Shown here piece after piece: positions 18,839 to 32,449 of a stretch of 64,000 bases of DNA. This DNA is from Adiantum capillus-veneris (taxonomy: Eukaryota; Streptophyta; Polypodiopsida; Polypodiales; Pteridaceae). Positions within the stretch are counted from its first letter, which is position 1, and every line of letters begins with the position of its first letter. The translations under genes were made by a program, and so were the position numbers. The stretch is from NCBI GenBank assembly GCA_014529385.2, contig CM043960.1:123284543-123348542 (forward strand), given 5' to 3'. Under the pieces are notes generated by a model. That model was not told where the DNA came from. It was given only the letters and a program-made list of their open reading frames with translations, and ran no database searches.

Positions 18839-20232
18839 AGGAGATTTCGGAGGTCTTTTGGAGGGCCTTTTGGTAGAGAGAGGAAAATAAGCTCCTCCAA
18901 TGAAAGAAGAGCCTACATTACGTAGAAAAATAGATTGATATTAACAAAAATATAAAAGGTGTCCCTCTCCTCATTTAATAATCTAGTGGTCCTTGAAAAC
19001 GAGCGCTCTCTTTTATTTAATGCGAGCACCTTTTTCAGAAGGTAGATGCGGTGCATTTGATACGGGATACGTCATCACTAGAACTCAAAAAGTCACAAAA
19101 CTATCAAGTGGTGGAAGATTTTGAAACTTTTGATACTGCCAATGCGTCCGGAACACACATATCTCCTAGAAATGAATGTCCAATTGCCTCGCTTAGACAT
19201 CCAAAGAGGCCAAAAATGTCAAACACCCCTAAAAGAACATTTTACTAACGGCGCGCGAGGGGGCATTTCAAAATTTTGGAATGCCTCCTCGCGCGCCGTT
19301 AGTAAAAAGGCCCTTTTTCCCTCTTTTTAGGGAGCTTTTTTTATAGGAAAATGTCCAAAAACCTCTAAAAAGGGGCTTTTTGGAAAGATAAGTTTCCAAA
19401 AATCACTAAAAAGAGCTTTGTACTAACGGCGCGCGAGGGGGCATTCCAAAATTTTGGAATGCCTCCTCGCGCGCCGTTAGTAAAAAGGCCCTTTTTTCCT
19501 CTTTTTAGGGAGCTTTTTGAGAGGAAAATGTCCAAAAACCTCTAAAAAGGGGCTTTTTGGAAAGATAAGTGTCCAAAAATCACTAAAAAAATCTTTGTAC
19601 TAACGGCGCGCGAGGGGCATTCCAAAATTTTGGAATGCCTCCTCGCGCGCCGTTAGTAAAAAGGCCCTTTTTTCTTTTTTTTAGGGAGCTTTTTGAGAGG
19701 AAAATGTCCAAAACCTCTAAAAAGGGGCTTTTTGGAAAGATAAGTGTCCAAAAACCCCCAAAAATGGGCTTTGTACTAACGGCGCGCAGAGGGGCATTCT
19801 AAAATTTTAGAATGCCTCCTCGCGCACCATTAGTAAAAAGCCCATTTTTGGGGGTTTTTTGACATTTTTTGCCTCTCCGGATGTCGGAATGAGACAAGTA
19901 GACATTCGTTTTTAAGGTATTTTGGCGTTCCGGATGCATTGGTGGTGTCAAAATCCTCAAAATCTATCACTATTTTATAGTTTGTGACTTTTCAACTTTC
20001 AGTGATGACGTAAGCTGCATTGAATGCGCCGCACCTGCCTCCTGAAAAAGACGCTCGCATCAAATAAAAAAGTGACCGTTTTCAAGGACGATTGGGAATA
20101 TAAATCTACTTTTCAGAGTGTCTGGTTGTCCTTTTGGACGTACTCACAAGGTGCAAGTGCATTTTAAAAAAAGTTTCTAGAGAGAGAAATACAATTTCTT
20201 ACAAGGCCCTCCAAATGACCTCCGAAATTTTC
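18839..20232. mobile_element. Mutator-like foldback element with internal palindrome array
   Basis: The two ends are imperfect inverted repeats of several hundred bases: GATTTCGGAGGTC...GGAGGGCC at the left, and its reverse complement near 20195-20230. Inner segments also pair (AATGCGTCCGGAAC near 19140 with CCGGATGCATT near 19930; GCGAGCACCTTTTTCAG near 19022 with CTGAAAAAGACGCTCGC near 20042). Flanking 9-mers TAATGCATT (18830-18838) and TAATGCCTT (20233-20241) form a candidate 9-bp target duplication with one mismatch, the Mutator length. No transposase is encoded. The centre holds four GC-rich palindromes. Confidence 0.7.
19244..19834. repeat. four tandem ~177-bp units each carrying a ~60-bp palindrome
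   Basis: Palindromes at 19244-19303, 19422-19481, 19599-19657 and 19775-19834 start ACTAACGGCGCGCGAGG and end with the reverse complement around a GCATTCCAAAATTTTGGAATGC-like centre. Spacings are 178, 177 and 176 bp. The linkers repeat AAAAAGGCCC...CTTTTTAGGGAGC and TCTAAAAAGGGGCTTTTTGG. The arms of copies 1-3 are almost perfect; copy 4 carries compensated changes on both arms. Confidence 0.92.
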
Positions 20233-20241
20233 TAATGCCTT

Positions 20242-20609
20242 GGGAGATGTAAAAGCTCAAATCCGGCTTAGCTCTATCAAGACACTTTGAGTGAGATATA
20301 TGAAGTTCGTCTTGATCATATCCAAGATCATCATTGGCAACTCAAGTTAGAAACAATGTGTAACTATAAGGGCACACAATTTTAAGCAGAGGGAGGTAGG
20401 TGCAATTCTAATGCAGTCATGATTGGGCATGACACTGCAACATCCATCAGATTGTGGAGCTAAGAAGTTTAGGAATTCTGCTACGTTAAGCAGAGCTACT
20501 CTATAGAAGGCCCTTCTTCTTTTACAAAGAATAGTATTAGTTTTGGGATTTACTCTGCATGCGAGTTAGAGAAGACAAGACTATCATATTTTTGTACATT
20601 CTCGCTCGA
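20242..20609. other. non-coding spacer
   Basis: No coding frame, repeat or RNA gene recognised. Confidence 0.5.
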
Positions 20610-22520
20610 TGTAAGCAAGCTATCACCAATTTGGTTAATTTTTTTAATGTCATACCAGGCTTTTTTCAACCTCTTCCATGAGATTGATTGAGCAAATTGC
20701 TAGCTCCTTCTCATTTCTGATTAAGTGAAAATTTTAGATATTGTTCCTTACCAATTTCTTGCTTGGTTTGCTTAGATAATAGGGAGAGTTTTGCTCTATT
20801 TGATAAAATAGTGTTCATGTAAAGGACATCCTAGTATAACCATTGAGGCAAAATGAAATGGTAAATTACCTAATGCTAGGATTACTACCTTGATTTATCA
20901 TTTGTTGAGATACTGATGTATTACTAGCTTAAATATTATAGCACTTGAATCTCTCTATTGGTTACAAATCTGCTAAATGACGACTATATGATTGCTGTGG
21001 AAAATGAGGTATTTTTTCCAAAAACTTCTATGAATGGTAAGATTAGTGGGGATGATTGAGCAATTTTATCTCCCTCCCTTTGCTCACTTGCTAAATCGGT
21101 TATATATATTTCTCCTAATCCTACTTTCCATTTGACAAAGTTTCCAGCTTATTTAATTACTTTATGTAAATTTTTGAGTTATTCTGATATCCGCTGCATT
21201 CTGACGATTTGGAAGACTTTTAGATGAAGGTACTTATGCGGATCTATCCTTATTGTAAAATACTTTCGGGCATGGAAATATTGTACCCTATGGTATGCTT
21301 ACTCCTTTGCACACATGTTTTTTCAAAAAACTTGTTGGTATATTTGGTTTAATTTAACACACAATTTTTATTGACAATTCGAAACTTTTATCTTCAACTA
21401 ATCTAATTTAGCCAAATATAGGGGCATCTTTTTATAAAGTGATGATGGGAATTAGATGTTACCTACTAGCTGGTGGCATACAGTTTTATTGTCTCCTTGG
21501 TTCCTAAATTAAAACCCTATAGGGGATGTCGTCCATCTACTAGCTCATGATGCCTATTTGATTTGATTTTATTAGGCTTTCCTAACTTAATTTTTTTTTA
21601 TAGACTTAAAATACTCGCCACTTTTTTCCGTTTAGGATAATGAGGAGTACTAGCCACTAACTAGCTTGGAATACCTGGCTGATTTGGGGTTGTTAGGCTT
21701 TCCTACTTAGTAATGTTTTGATGCTAGACATGTTAAATGGTTCCCTTTTTACCTTTTAGGTTATGAAGGGGGCATTTTCACTTCAAATCTAGCTTACCAC
21801 GGGCGTTTTCTTTGATGACTATTGGTTCGTAACTTGCATAATCCCTGGTTGATAACACCTTTTACTTCCTAGCTTGTACTAATGATTTTTACTGGGAATG
21901 ATTTGACATTTATAACTCCTAAACTTTATTTCTTAAAAACTATTCAATGGTATTGCATGGATAGGGATTAAATCATTTTTTGATTAAGAAGTGATTAAAC
22001 CATAGATTTTTTGACTTGAAGTGATTAAAGCAGTTTTTGACCTTGGATTTCATTAGAAACAAGAACATCTTAAAGACTGAAGTGGTTTGACAAAAAGGGT
22101 TCATGGGATAGAAATGGGTAAAACACTTGGATCAAAAGGGGTGATGGCCTCCTGATGAAACTAAATTAAATAATATGTATAATTTCTTTTTAAAAATGGG
22201 GTAACTACTTACTTTTACTACCTATTATAAAAAATCCTACTTGGATCAGCAGGGGTGATGGTCTTCTAATCACAAGCCTAAAATGAATTTTAAAAATAAA
22301 ACACACATTTTACACTTGATAAGAAGGGATTATGGCCTCTTGATCTCACTGTGACAGCCTCGTAACATTTTCCAAGAATGGATACTTGCTGGTATTTAAC
22401 ACTATATGGATGGTAGGTATAAGTTAAGAAGGTTTTAAGTAGGACATGGATAACAATTGATTAACACATGTTATACGTATTCAAGGCTAACAAATCTGTT
22501 TTCTTGTTTATATGGATGCA
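20610..22520 (+). repeat. ~1.9-kb direct repeat, copy 1
   Basis: It begins TGTAAGCAAGCTATCACC and is collinear with 24445-26357 throughout (for example TCACCAATTTGGTT, GATAATAGGGAGAGTTTTGCTC, GGAGTACTAGCCACT, CCTAGCTTGTA, GGTAGGTATAAGTTAA), with many substitutions and small indels. Both copies start with TG and this one ends GGATGCA. That layout and the 1.9-kb spacing resemble old LTRs of a non-coding element, but no primer site or target duplication is visible. Confidence 0.8.
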
Positions 22521-23069
22521 AGTAAGGGTTGTTTTTTCTATAGGCTTGGTTAACCCATTGCTACTAATTCCTTGTTAGGTTGACAGGTTAGGTGGTATTT
22601 CCTTGTCTACAGATTTAATTCCTGCTCATAGCTATTACAGACTTTGACTCCACTAGTTTCATGTTGCAGTTTTATCCAAAATTACTTACCCTTATTATTT
22701 TCATTCTTATGATTTAAAAAACATTTTACTTGTTAACGGACTACTCTTGGCTAGACGTTTCATCTGAGGAATATCCATTGAAAATGGTAAAATCATGGAA
22801 AACTTCTACGGCTAATTATGAACGGAGTCCATACTATTTTTGAATGGCTAACAAAGCCTTAAAACTCTAACTGGAGTATAATCCTCTTTGTTAACATTCT
22901 CACTTATTGCTGTAATAAGACTCAAGGAATTTTTGATAGGATACAAGTCTTTTACTTCAAACATGACTATTCTACTCTTATCAACTTGATGAGTTAGTGT
23001 GCCCATACTCAATGGGCCTACTACCGAATCATTGAGTATGGTGCCTAGGTTAGGGTGGGCGTGCGCGTG

Positions 23070-23111
<42 letters not shown>

Positions 23112-23895
23112 GTCACTCCATCTGGGTATGAGTGTTTCACCCAGCTATACACACTTACACCTGAGCTACTAAGATAGATAATGATTATTTTGTCTTATGG
23201 GGGGCTACCTTATGCGTGTATCTTGGAGGAATTTGGTGGAAGCATAATGAAGCTGATGTATATACAGTTTCTTCTCCCTTGGGTCTTATCTCTTGGCATA
23301 ATTGGATGGCTTAGATATATATGTGTATTAGGGGATAAATGTTACTTTTTTTGGAGTATACATATACATGTATCTTTTAGAAATATACCTTACTGATCTC
23401 ATAATCCTTCGGTAGGATATTGCGGCTTAAGTGTGGCCTATCCTTTACATACCTAGAAACCCTTGTGTTCAAACCTTCCACTTAAATCTTAAAATTTGTG
23501 GGTCTCCTATGGGCCAAACCCTTTTTTGGCTTATAGCTCTTTGGTTTTCATGCATCTAGTGGAATGCACCCCTAAGCACTCTTGTATTAAGATGCTACTC
23601 TACAATTCGTGTGAATACTCCCCTAAAACACTTACGTTCAATGGGTATAATTACCCTAGCGTAGATTGGTACAACCCCTTTGAGGAATCCCCCCCCCCCC
23701 CCCCCCCCCCCTTCCCAAGCATGATGGGTTGCACCATAATGGCTTTCTCTCAACGCTTTGCAGGGTGATCCTTGTGTTGTCGTTAAGCATCTGTTTAGGT
23801 AGTGCATTAAAGCCAACCTCGGTTCTCCTCCCTTGCATGAAGTGAATGTGGATCTGTAGTTCACCATCCCTATCTATTGCTCTACAACACCACCT

Positions 23896-23984
<89 letters not shown>

Positions 23985-24444
23985 CTCATGTTCACCTTGA
24001 CCATAGATGCAGGCTCGAGTAGTGATGGTTTGGCACCACTTGATCATCTTGATTTTGTGCGGACTCTTTGAGTAGAACCTACAAGCATCTCCATCCATAT
24101 TCAATTGATGGAATTCCTATAGAAAGGTGAGAATGGCTTATTCCCCTCACTTAGACTTGCTTTACAGATGTGTGTGTGTGTGTGTGTGTGTGTGTCTCAT
24201 GAAAAGATAGAGTAAGCATTGTGTTTTCTGGCCGACTTTATTGTTACACCTCTAGTCTTGGTGGGTTGTCGGTGTGCACTGCATCCTACACTTAAAAATT
24301 ACACCACGGTGATAACTGAGCAATGCTCTTCTTCTCATGTTGGTGCCATATGCAACTGATTTATTTCAATAGATAAAAGCTTTTTGAACTTTGAAATTTT
24401 TTTTTTATTATTAATGGTTTTTCTAAATACTTTACTTTCCTTGG
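22521..24444. other. spacer between 1.9-kb repeats, with microsatellites
   Basis: No gene is visible. It holds (AC)n at about 23074-23108, a run of 23 C at 23689-23711, a compound (CT)n(AT)n(GT)n at 23898-23984 and (GT)n at about 24171-24194. Short open frames across these runs are compositional. Confidence 0.7.
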
Positions 24445-26357
24445 TGTAAGTAGGCTGTCACCAATTTGGTTCAATTTGTCTTTATGTCATAAGAGGCTTT
24501 TTTCAAACTCTTCGATGAGATTGATTGAGCAAATTGTCAGATCCTTCTCATTTTTTATTAAGTGAAAAATTTAGATATTGTTCCTCACCAATTGCTTGCT
24601 TGGTTTGCTTCGATAATAGGGAGAGTTTTGCTCTATTTGATGAAATATTGTGCATGTAATAGACATCTCGATATAATGATTGAGGCATAATGAAATGGTA
24701 GCACTTAAACTACCTAGTGATAGGATTGCTACCTTGATTTATTCAATTGCTAAGATACTGATGCATTACTAGCTTAAATGTTATAGCACTTGAATCTCTC
24801 TATTGGTTACAAATCTACTAAATGACGACTATATAATTGCTTTGGAAAACCAATATTTTTTCAAAAACTTCTATGAAAGTTAAGGATACTGGGGATGATT
24901 GAGCAATATTAGCTCCCTCCCTTTGCTCATTTGCTAATTTGGTTATCTATATTGCTCTTGGTCCTACTTTCCATTTGACAAAGTTGCCAGCTTATTTAAT
25001 TACTTTCATTAATTTTCTAAGTTATTTGATATCCCCCCGCATTATGGCGGTTAAGAGAACTTTTACATGAAAACACTTGTGTGGATCTATCCTTGTTGTA
25101 AAATGATTTTGGGTGTGGAAATAGTATACCCTATAGTAGGCTTACTCCTTCGCAAATGTTTTTTCAAAAACCTATTGATATATTCGATTTAAATTGACAG
25201 TAGTTTTTACTAACAATTTGAAACTTTTATCTTCAACTAAGCTAACCTAGCCAAATATAGGGTCATCTTTTTCATAATGTGATGATGGGCATTAGATGTT
25301 ACCTACTAGCTGGTGGCATAAAGTTTTATTGTCTCTTTGGTTCCTAAAAAAAACCCTATAGGGGATGTCGGGCTCAAAATGCCTATTTGATTTGATTCTA
25401 TTAGGATTTCCTAACTTAAGTTTTGTTGATAGAATTAAAATACTAGCCACTTTTTCCTTTTAGGATTATGAGGAGTACTAGCCACTTACTGGCTCAGAAT
25501 ACCTGACTGATTTGGGGTTGTTAGGCTTTCCTACTCGGTAATGTTTTGATGCTAGACCTGTTAAATTGTTCGCTTTTTCCCTTTTAGGTTATAAAGGGGG
25601 AAATTTCACCTCAAACCTAGCTTTCCACTGGCATTTTCTTTGATGACTATTGGTTCAATTGCCTAATGCCTCGTTGATAACACCTTCTTTTCCTAGCTTG
25701 TAGTGATTATTATTACTAGGAATAATTTAACATTTGTAACCCCTAAACACTATTTCTTAAAACTAGTTAGTGGTATTGCATGGATAGGGATTAAACCATT
25801 TTTTGACTACGAAGTGATTAAAGCATAGATTTTTTTGACTTGAAGTGAATAAACCATTTTTTGACCTTGGATTTCATTAGAAACAAGAACATCTTAAAGA
25901 ATGAAGTGGTTTGACAAAAAGGCTTCATGGAATAGAAATGGGTAAAAACAATTGGATTAGAAGGGGTGATGGAATTTATGATCAGACCTTAAATTAACTA
26001 ATATGTATAATTTCTTTTTTAAAAATGGGGTAACTACTTATTTTTACTACCTACTGTGATAAAAAATCACACGGATCAGAAGGGGTGACGGCCTTGTAAT
26101 CACAATCCTCAAATGAATTTTAAAATAAAAAACACACTTTACACTTGATTAGGAGAGGTTATGGCCTCCTGATCTCACCGTGACAGCCTTGTAATATTTT
26201 TTCTAAGAATGGATACTTACTGGTATTTAAACTACATGGATGGTAGGTATAAGTTAAAAAGGTTTTAAGTAGGACATAGATAACAACTAATAGGTTTGTT
26301 GACACCTATAATATGTATTCAAGTCTAAAAAATGTATTGTCTTTTTTATCTGGATGC
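24445..26357 (+). repeat. ~1.9-kb direct repeat, copy 2
   Basis: Diverged copy of 20610-22520 in the same orientation, starting TGTAAGTAGGCTGTCACC and ending near CTGGATGC. No coding frame. The divergence suggests an old duplication or old LTR pair. Confidence 0.8.
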
Positions 26358-26901
26358 TATGAGGACTCTATCTTTACTTAGGATCTATTTGTCTTTGCTG
26401 TTGTCCGTCATTGTCAAACTTGGCCTCTGTCACTTTAGTATCAGTTGTTCTTAACTATTATATGTACAAATCACTAGAATGATACCTCATTCTCACCATG
26501 ATGTACAAAAATGACTCAAAGACTGAGTCATTTTTGTGATAATCCTAGTCCTTTGTCTAAGGTCGGCTGTATTTTGAAATGATATGTTCTTTTGTGTATA
26601 AGTATTAGTTTAAAACCATCAACACACACCGATGGAAGCGTCAAAATTATTTTATGATTTAATCAACTTCTTTTATGGGAGAAGCGCCATAATGAAGTCA
26701 ACTTGATACAATCACGCCCACATACAAGGTAGATGGGTTAAGTTGTGGCTTATGTTTTTATTACTCATCTATGAAAAAGCAACATACCAATAAAATGTTG
26801 TATGCCTATAAGATAAGTTGCAAGACAAGCATAGGATGCACAACAACATACACAAAGGGTATATACTATAGTAACTTAAGGAATGCTCCTCAACCCTACA
26901 T

Positions 26902-26977
<76 letters not shown>

Positions 26978-27650
26978 CTTCTATTTTCTATCTCTCTGGA
27001 GGGGAATAATGAAGACCTTCCAAGTAGGTTTTTAATACATGTTTTGACTATGCGTAGTCATGAGCCAGGCTGCTCTGACTCTCAGAAGGAAAGTAGAAAT
27101 GATGCCACACAAATTAGTATTCATCAGTAAAATTTCAATGGGCTACAAGCCAAATGTTTTCATTCCATGGGTAATTGTTCTCACGTTCACACAAATTCCC
27201 CAATGGAGTACCCATTGACGTTAATGGACAAGAAAGAATCTTGTCTTTAATGATATTTTGGGTGTCACTTTAGCACTACATGTTTTTAGCAAGAACATTG
27301 AGTTGAGCTTTTGATGATCTTAAACTCGTATCGACTTATCGATACCATGATGTATAGCTGTAGCCAGTATCTGAGGTAGCAAGACTGTCCACAAGAACTA
27401 GGAATCCTACTTGAGTGGATTCCTTGCTTCTTCTATAGCGCTTGGAGTGTTTTGGGATAGGACCCAACTTTTGATTACTACATCACTCAATAAGCGTTGA
27501 TGGTCAATTTTGGAGACCTTCACAGTTTCCTTTTCACGAAAAGACGCTTTATATGCCAAAGCGTAGTGAGTACTTGTTCTTTTGAGACTCTCACCAAGGG
27601 AGTTAGATTGGCAAGATATATCAAGGTGTTCAGATTGCCAAGGCAACACC
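26358..27650. other. non-coding region with a long (CT)n microsatellite
   Basis: (CT)n runs from about 26902 to 26973. The remainder is unique-looking AT-rich DNA; no gene supported. Confidence 0.6.
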
Positions 27651-27651
27651 C

Positions 27652-28100
27652 AGGGTTAGCAGTCTAAATTTATTTATCTTCACACTGATCTTTATTTTCA
27701 ATGATTAGCAGGTCAAAAGAATTTGGATAATGTATCCTTACATGTTGAAATATGCACTCGACCTTCGAGTAAGTATAAGGTATTTTTCACCTCATCGTAA
27801 GTATATGTTTTTGGTTAAGTTTTACTTTTGCATAAGTTTGCTTACAATTTGCAAGAGGGATCCATAAGCTAACCACACCGAGGGTTAACAGTTTAAATTT
27901 AATTATCTTTAGTAATCTTTATTTTTAACATGATTAGTAGGTCAAAAGAATTTGGATAATGTATCCTTACATGTTGAAATATGCACTTGACCTTCAAGTA
28001 AGTATAAGGTATTTTTCACCTCATCATAAGTATATGTTTTTGGTTAAGTTTTACTTTTTCATAAGTCTGCTTACAATTTTACAAGAGGGATGCATAAGCT
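27652..28100 (+). repeat. tandem duplication, period about 229 bp
   Basis: Two copies of a block with GGTCAAAAGAATTTGGATAA, TACATGTTGAAATATGCACT and TATATGTTTTTGGTTAAG lie head to tail (the AATTTGGATAA motif is at about 27720 and 27949). They are highly similar, so the duplication is recent. Non-coding. Confidence 0.85.
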
Positions 28101-28300
28101 AGAAGGATCTTACATGACAAGGTCATGTAAGAGCATTGTATTTTTGGAAAGTAGTGTTTTAGGAACCACTTTGGAAACTGTCACTTTCTCTCTTTGTTGT
28201 TCATTAGGATACCATCACAATTTTGTTCCCTATGCAACATTTACCGACCTACATGGTAGGGTTTATTTGGCACATGTTATTAGTCACATAGTGTGCAACA

Positions 28301-30091
28301 TGGTATCAAAACTTATGGAGTTTGGTTTAGCCAGAGTGGAGTAAAGTATATGATGGTCCCTCTTGCTCATGTTGCTAACTGTTTGCAATTACCTCCACAC
28401 ACAAGTACATCTCGTACTTACTAGATGTCCCTTTTTCTGACATTGTTTTCTGAGATGTATTCCACGTGGAGAACACGACTCTCTGGGACTAACACTAACA
28501 CTTATTTATTAATAATGTGTCATGACAGAGTCCCTAGGTGCTAGTCATATCTGTTTGTTAGACCATTTTGAGAAAACAGTATGTACTAGGAGATTCTATT
28601 TTTGTCGCAAGGTTTTCACGTATGTACCCTCGAAAGTCTTGTCATGAAAATGCAGGATTGAATAAGTTTGTGTTGAAGGGTGAAAGCATGAATAGGTGGA
28701 ATGATATTTAAGCTATTAGATAGCATATCACAAAAACAATCTTGTGGAAAAAAGAATACAAACTAAATAAAATCTATACGTGATTGCACTTCTACATTTT
28801 ATTCTTTAAGAGCTATCCATTGACATATATCATGATAGAAATTTTATGTGAATTCATGTCTAATTGTAGGCCAAAGTTTTTGATAGTAGGTGTCCATGGA
28901 CATAGCTATTTGAGCCACCATTCCATGCTTTCACCCTGAATATAGGCACGCTAGGTTCTATGTGCCCTAGTGTTTAACAGAGGTTTGTTTGGAACGACAT
29001 GAAAATTCATGCACATGATAGCTTATAAAGAAATATTGCACCACATTTTGGAAAGTAATTACGAACCCACGTTTACCAGTCGTTTTTTGGACTGTTTTTA
29101 AACAGTTGGGGGGATACAACAATACATATCACCACTTGTCTAGAGACGGATGGGTAGGTAAATATTAATCTACTGCTACAAGATATGCTAAGAGCATACA
29201 TTAGCAAGAACCCGGGGGGGGGGGCGGGGGGGGGGGGGGGTCACTATGTCTAAATTGTGTATATCACGTGCATTCGAGGACTATTTTTAAAACTCCTTAT
29301 CTATGAATTTTTGACAAATAAAATACACCCTTTTTCTATTCCATCTGTATTTTTGTTTCAATTCTATTTTATGCTACCCTTTTGTATGTGAAAATGTGAA
29401 AAAAAAAGTTTAATAACCCCTTTTGCTGCACTCACGTGATAGTCACATTATTATTAAGTGACACCCCCCCCCCCCCCCCCCCCCCCCCCCCGAGAGCGAG
29501 AAGCACTAAAGGATATGCTAAGAGCATACATTAGCGAGAAGTGACATAACTGGAACAATTACCTTTCTAGTTTGGAGTTTGTTTCTTATGATGTAAAGCA
29601 TGTTGCGATTAGTTTTAGTCCTTGCATGTCAGGTTGTCAACCTTGATCATCAATTTTGATGAGGTTTCTCACTGGCGAGAAACGATAGCAAGCCAAGGAC
29701 TTGGTCGATGCTGCTAAACTAGGTTAGTAGGCCACTTTCATGAAAAGTTTAAAAGTGATATTCTTGCATATTCCGATATCTTCAAAAAGTCTAAAACCTG
29801 ATCGTTCATGTAGACACCTCTTAGTTGTGGTAACTCATTTAAAGTACTCAAGTGAGTTATAAATTGGGTCTATACACTATCATATTCATCTGATTTTGGA
29901 TATAAGCAATTGCAAAGGGACAACAATGTGAAGATCAAGATGTTTTCTCTTAGTTTCATTGAACCTCCTACTGCAACATGTATCGGTAGTTGGATCCAAG
30001 AGAGGTATCACCATGGAAAACATTAGTGTTCTTATAAGATATCTCCACTTTTGTTTTCGAGGACAAAAATCTTTCTCCAAGGGGGGAGTAG
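28301..30091 (+). mobile_element. decayed LTR-retrotransposon remnant (candidate)
   Basis: TGGTATCAAAACTTATGGAG at 28301 resembles a tRNA-iMet primer site directly after CAACA. At the far end, a degraded coding tail (TTCGAGGACAAAAATC) leads into a purine tract (CCAAGGGGGGAGTAG) and then TGTCAGGACA at 30092, a typical pol-end/PPT/LTR-start arrangement of Ty3 elements. No gag or pol is readable between. The upstream LTR was not identified, so this is tentative. Confidence 0.4.
29186..29541. mobile_element. small element bounded by G-run and C-run inverted ends, with flanking direct repeats
   Basis: A G-rich run (29213-29240) followed by TCACT and, inverted, AGTGACA followed by a long C-run (about 29463-29491) bracket about 220 bp of AT-rich sequence. 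Immediately outside, a near-identical word of about 28 bp (GATATGCTAAGAGCATACAT..., at 29186 and about 29513) is directly repeated. It resembles a MITE or a homopolymer-mediated rearrangement. Confidence 0.45.
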
Positions 30092-30240
30092 TGTCAGGAC
30101 AGAAGTACGGCTAGGAGCCAAGGGAAAGGACATATGGTAAAGGGATCCTACTTGCAATAGCCAAGGGCTATAAGTAGGGAGGAGATCAGAATGCCTATCC
30201 ACCCCGTGGTCTTACAGATATAGTGATTGGTGAACCTTAT
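30092..30240 (+). repeat. start of a candidate LTR with TATA box
   Basis: It begins TGTCAGGACAGAAG directly after a purine tract. CTATAAGTAGGG near 30168-30179 is a plausible TATA element. The right border cannot be placed. Confidence 0.4.
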
Positions 30241-31004
30241 ACATCTGTTTGAAGCTAGTCCTTATCCATAGGTAAGATATGCACATTATGACAATTGTAA
30301 TGTTTAGCATTTTACATGCTATTGATTGTTAGGTATTACAAAATTTATTGGCATATATCTATGGAAAAATGCTAAGCTACAAATCCACGATAGGTGGCAT
30401 AAATTTCTTATAAAATCTAAAGGCCATATTTTTCTAGATGTGTGCCAAATTTTCTTGAAAGGATAGGAGAAACTACCATGGTAATAGGCATGGTTTAGTC
30501 TAAACCAATTTTGACATTGATCTTATCATAGTAGCACGCTGTTTGCTAGTGGAAAGGCATTTGAGGACAAAACAAATTTAATATGGTAGGAGAAAACACC
30601 ATGAACTAGACACCTTTGGTGGTGCAAGGTATCTAAATCACACATCTAAGTACACTATCCATGCAAGAATCTTCAGACTATCTAAATAATTTATATGTGT
30701 ATTCATAGTAGTGCAAGATCTTCAATAAATATCTCTATGCATAATATGGACAACAGAAATTTTTAGGTCACTTTTCCCATGGTGGTTTTGATGAGGAGTT
30801 TCATATTTTATTTTCATTATTTCAGTGACCATGCCCAATTCCATAGGTACTCAAATAATGGACAAATATTTTTAAAAAAATATATATATTGTAAGATCGC
30901 ACTTTTGAAAAAAATGTATTAAGTTGATCAAATATATTTTGATTGAAATTTTACTTTAATCAAGAATATTTCACTCGAAAACACTACAACAGGCAATGCA
31001 CTTG

Positions 31005-31084
<80 letters not shown>

Positions 31085-32397
31085 ATCTGGAGATCAAAAT
31101 TGAGCTCATCAAATTATATAAGTAAACCACGTGGAAAACGGTGCATTCTAGCTAACAAGTTATGACAAACTATCTCAAACATGACAATTAGCACTAGTCC
31201 TGTAATTGGACACTCAAGTATTCTAAGACACTAAGTGTTTTCTACCAAGTTTTGGCAATTTATTTGTCAAGCTAGAAAGAAGTTTTCTACACTTGGCTTC
31301 TACCATAGGTTGGTTATTAGGGAAAGAAAACATTGGATTTTTCTTCATGTTATAATACAAGTCCTATGGAGAGAATTATAGTGAGTTTTAAGTCATAAAT
31401 TTCAATAAAAATCAAGCTGTTTTATTGAAAAAGTCATGAAATTCCGATATCTTTTCGTAGAGATGACCTTTTTAGTGTTTGTAAAAGCCAACTGTTAGTA
31501 CTAAGTGTGACAAAACAATAGAATTCCCTTCAAGGACTAGTTTCCAAGTCACTTGCAAGCCTATAGACATAATTGTATACTTGAGCATGTGCTAATGAAG
31601 AGCATAATTTTGGCCTTCCAAAGGTTCTCTCATAGAATTAGGGCTATTTTAGTGCTATTTGACAACTATGTCAAATGACTTTATATGTTGACACCAAGAA
31701 ACTATGCAATTTTTTGGCTCCCTAACTCTATTAAATCTCGTTGCTTTAACTCTATCTTGAATGTTTTATTGTGCAAAAGCTCTTGAAAATCATGCGTTTT
31801 CCACAATAACATTGAAACCAAGGTTTTAGGTGCTCCAATTGAGTTCCTACCAAGAACTTTGACACATTTAGTTGACCTACGTAGAAAGTTTGAAGATATT
31901 TGGGGTTTTGGATGCTTATGTCTCAAGAATTAAAATATCAAATTTTTCTTATGCGCAGTTCTTAATATTTGAAATGATCAAATAATTGCTCCTTACCAAA
32001 ACACTTCTAGAAACTTGTCACCTTGAATCCTCAATGGAGAGGGTAAGCAATGTACCACTTTCTAAAACTCACAAATACATCTCGGGACATACTGGGTCTA
32101 TTCTCCTCTTCATTAATTAATTAATGTTGAAGATTTTGTTGACCCTAACACCCTAATCCATTTTAGCAATGACATCTAAGGTGGAGGCGATGCACACGCA
32201 CCATTCCCCCTTCTCCCCTGCCCGCCCACCTGGGGCTGTCCCTGCAGCATGCCCATCTGTTGCATGCTTTGAACACACACTCACACACACACACACACAC
32301 ACACATCACACACACACACAAAGAGTCTTTGACATCTTGCACCCAGCTTGGCCGCTGTCTCCCTTGCTTCACAAAGTATCACCATTCCATCTGTGCT

Positions 32398-32449
<52 letters not shown>

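Noticed and set aside
22848-23108. Open frames reading VCVCVC or HTHTHT over CA/GT runs, also at 4916, 7618, 14038 and 32260
   Set aside because: Microsatellite translation; not genes.
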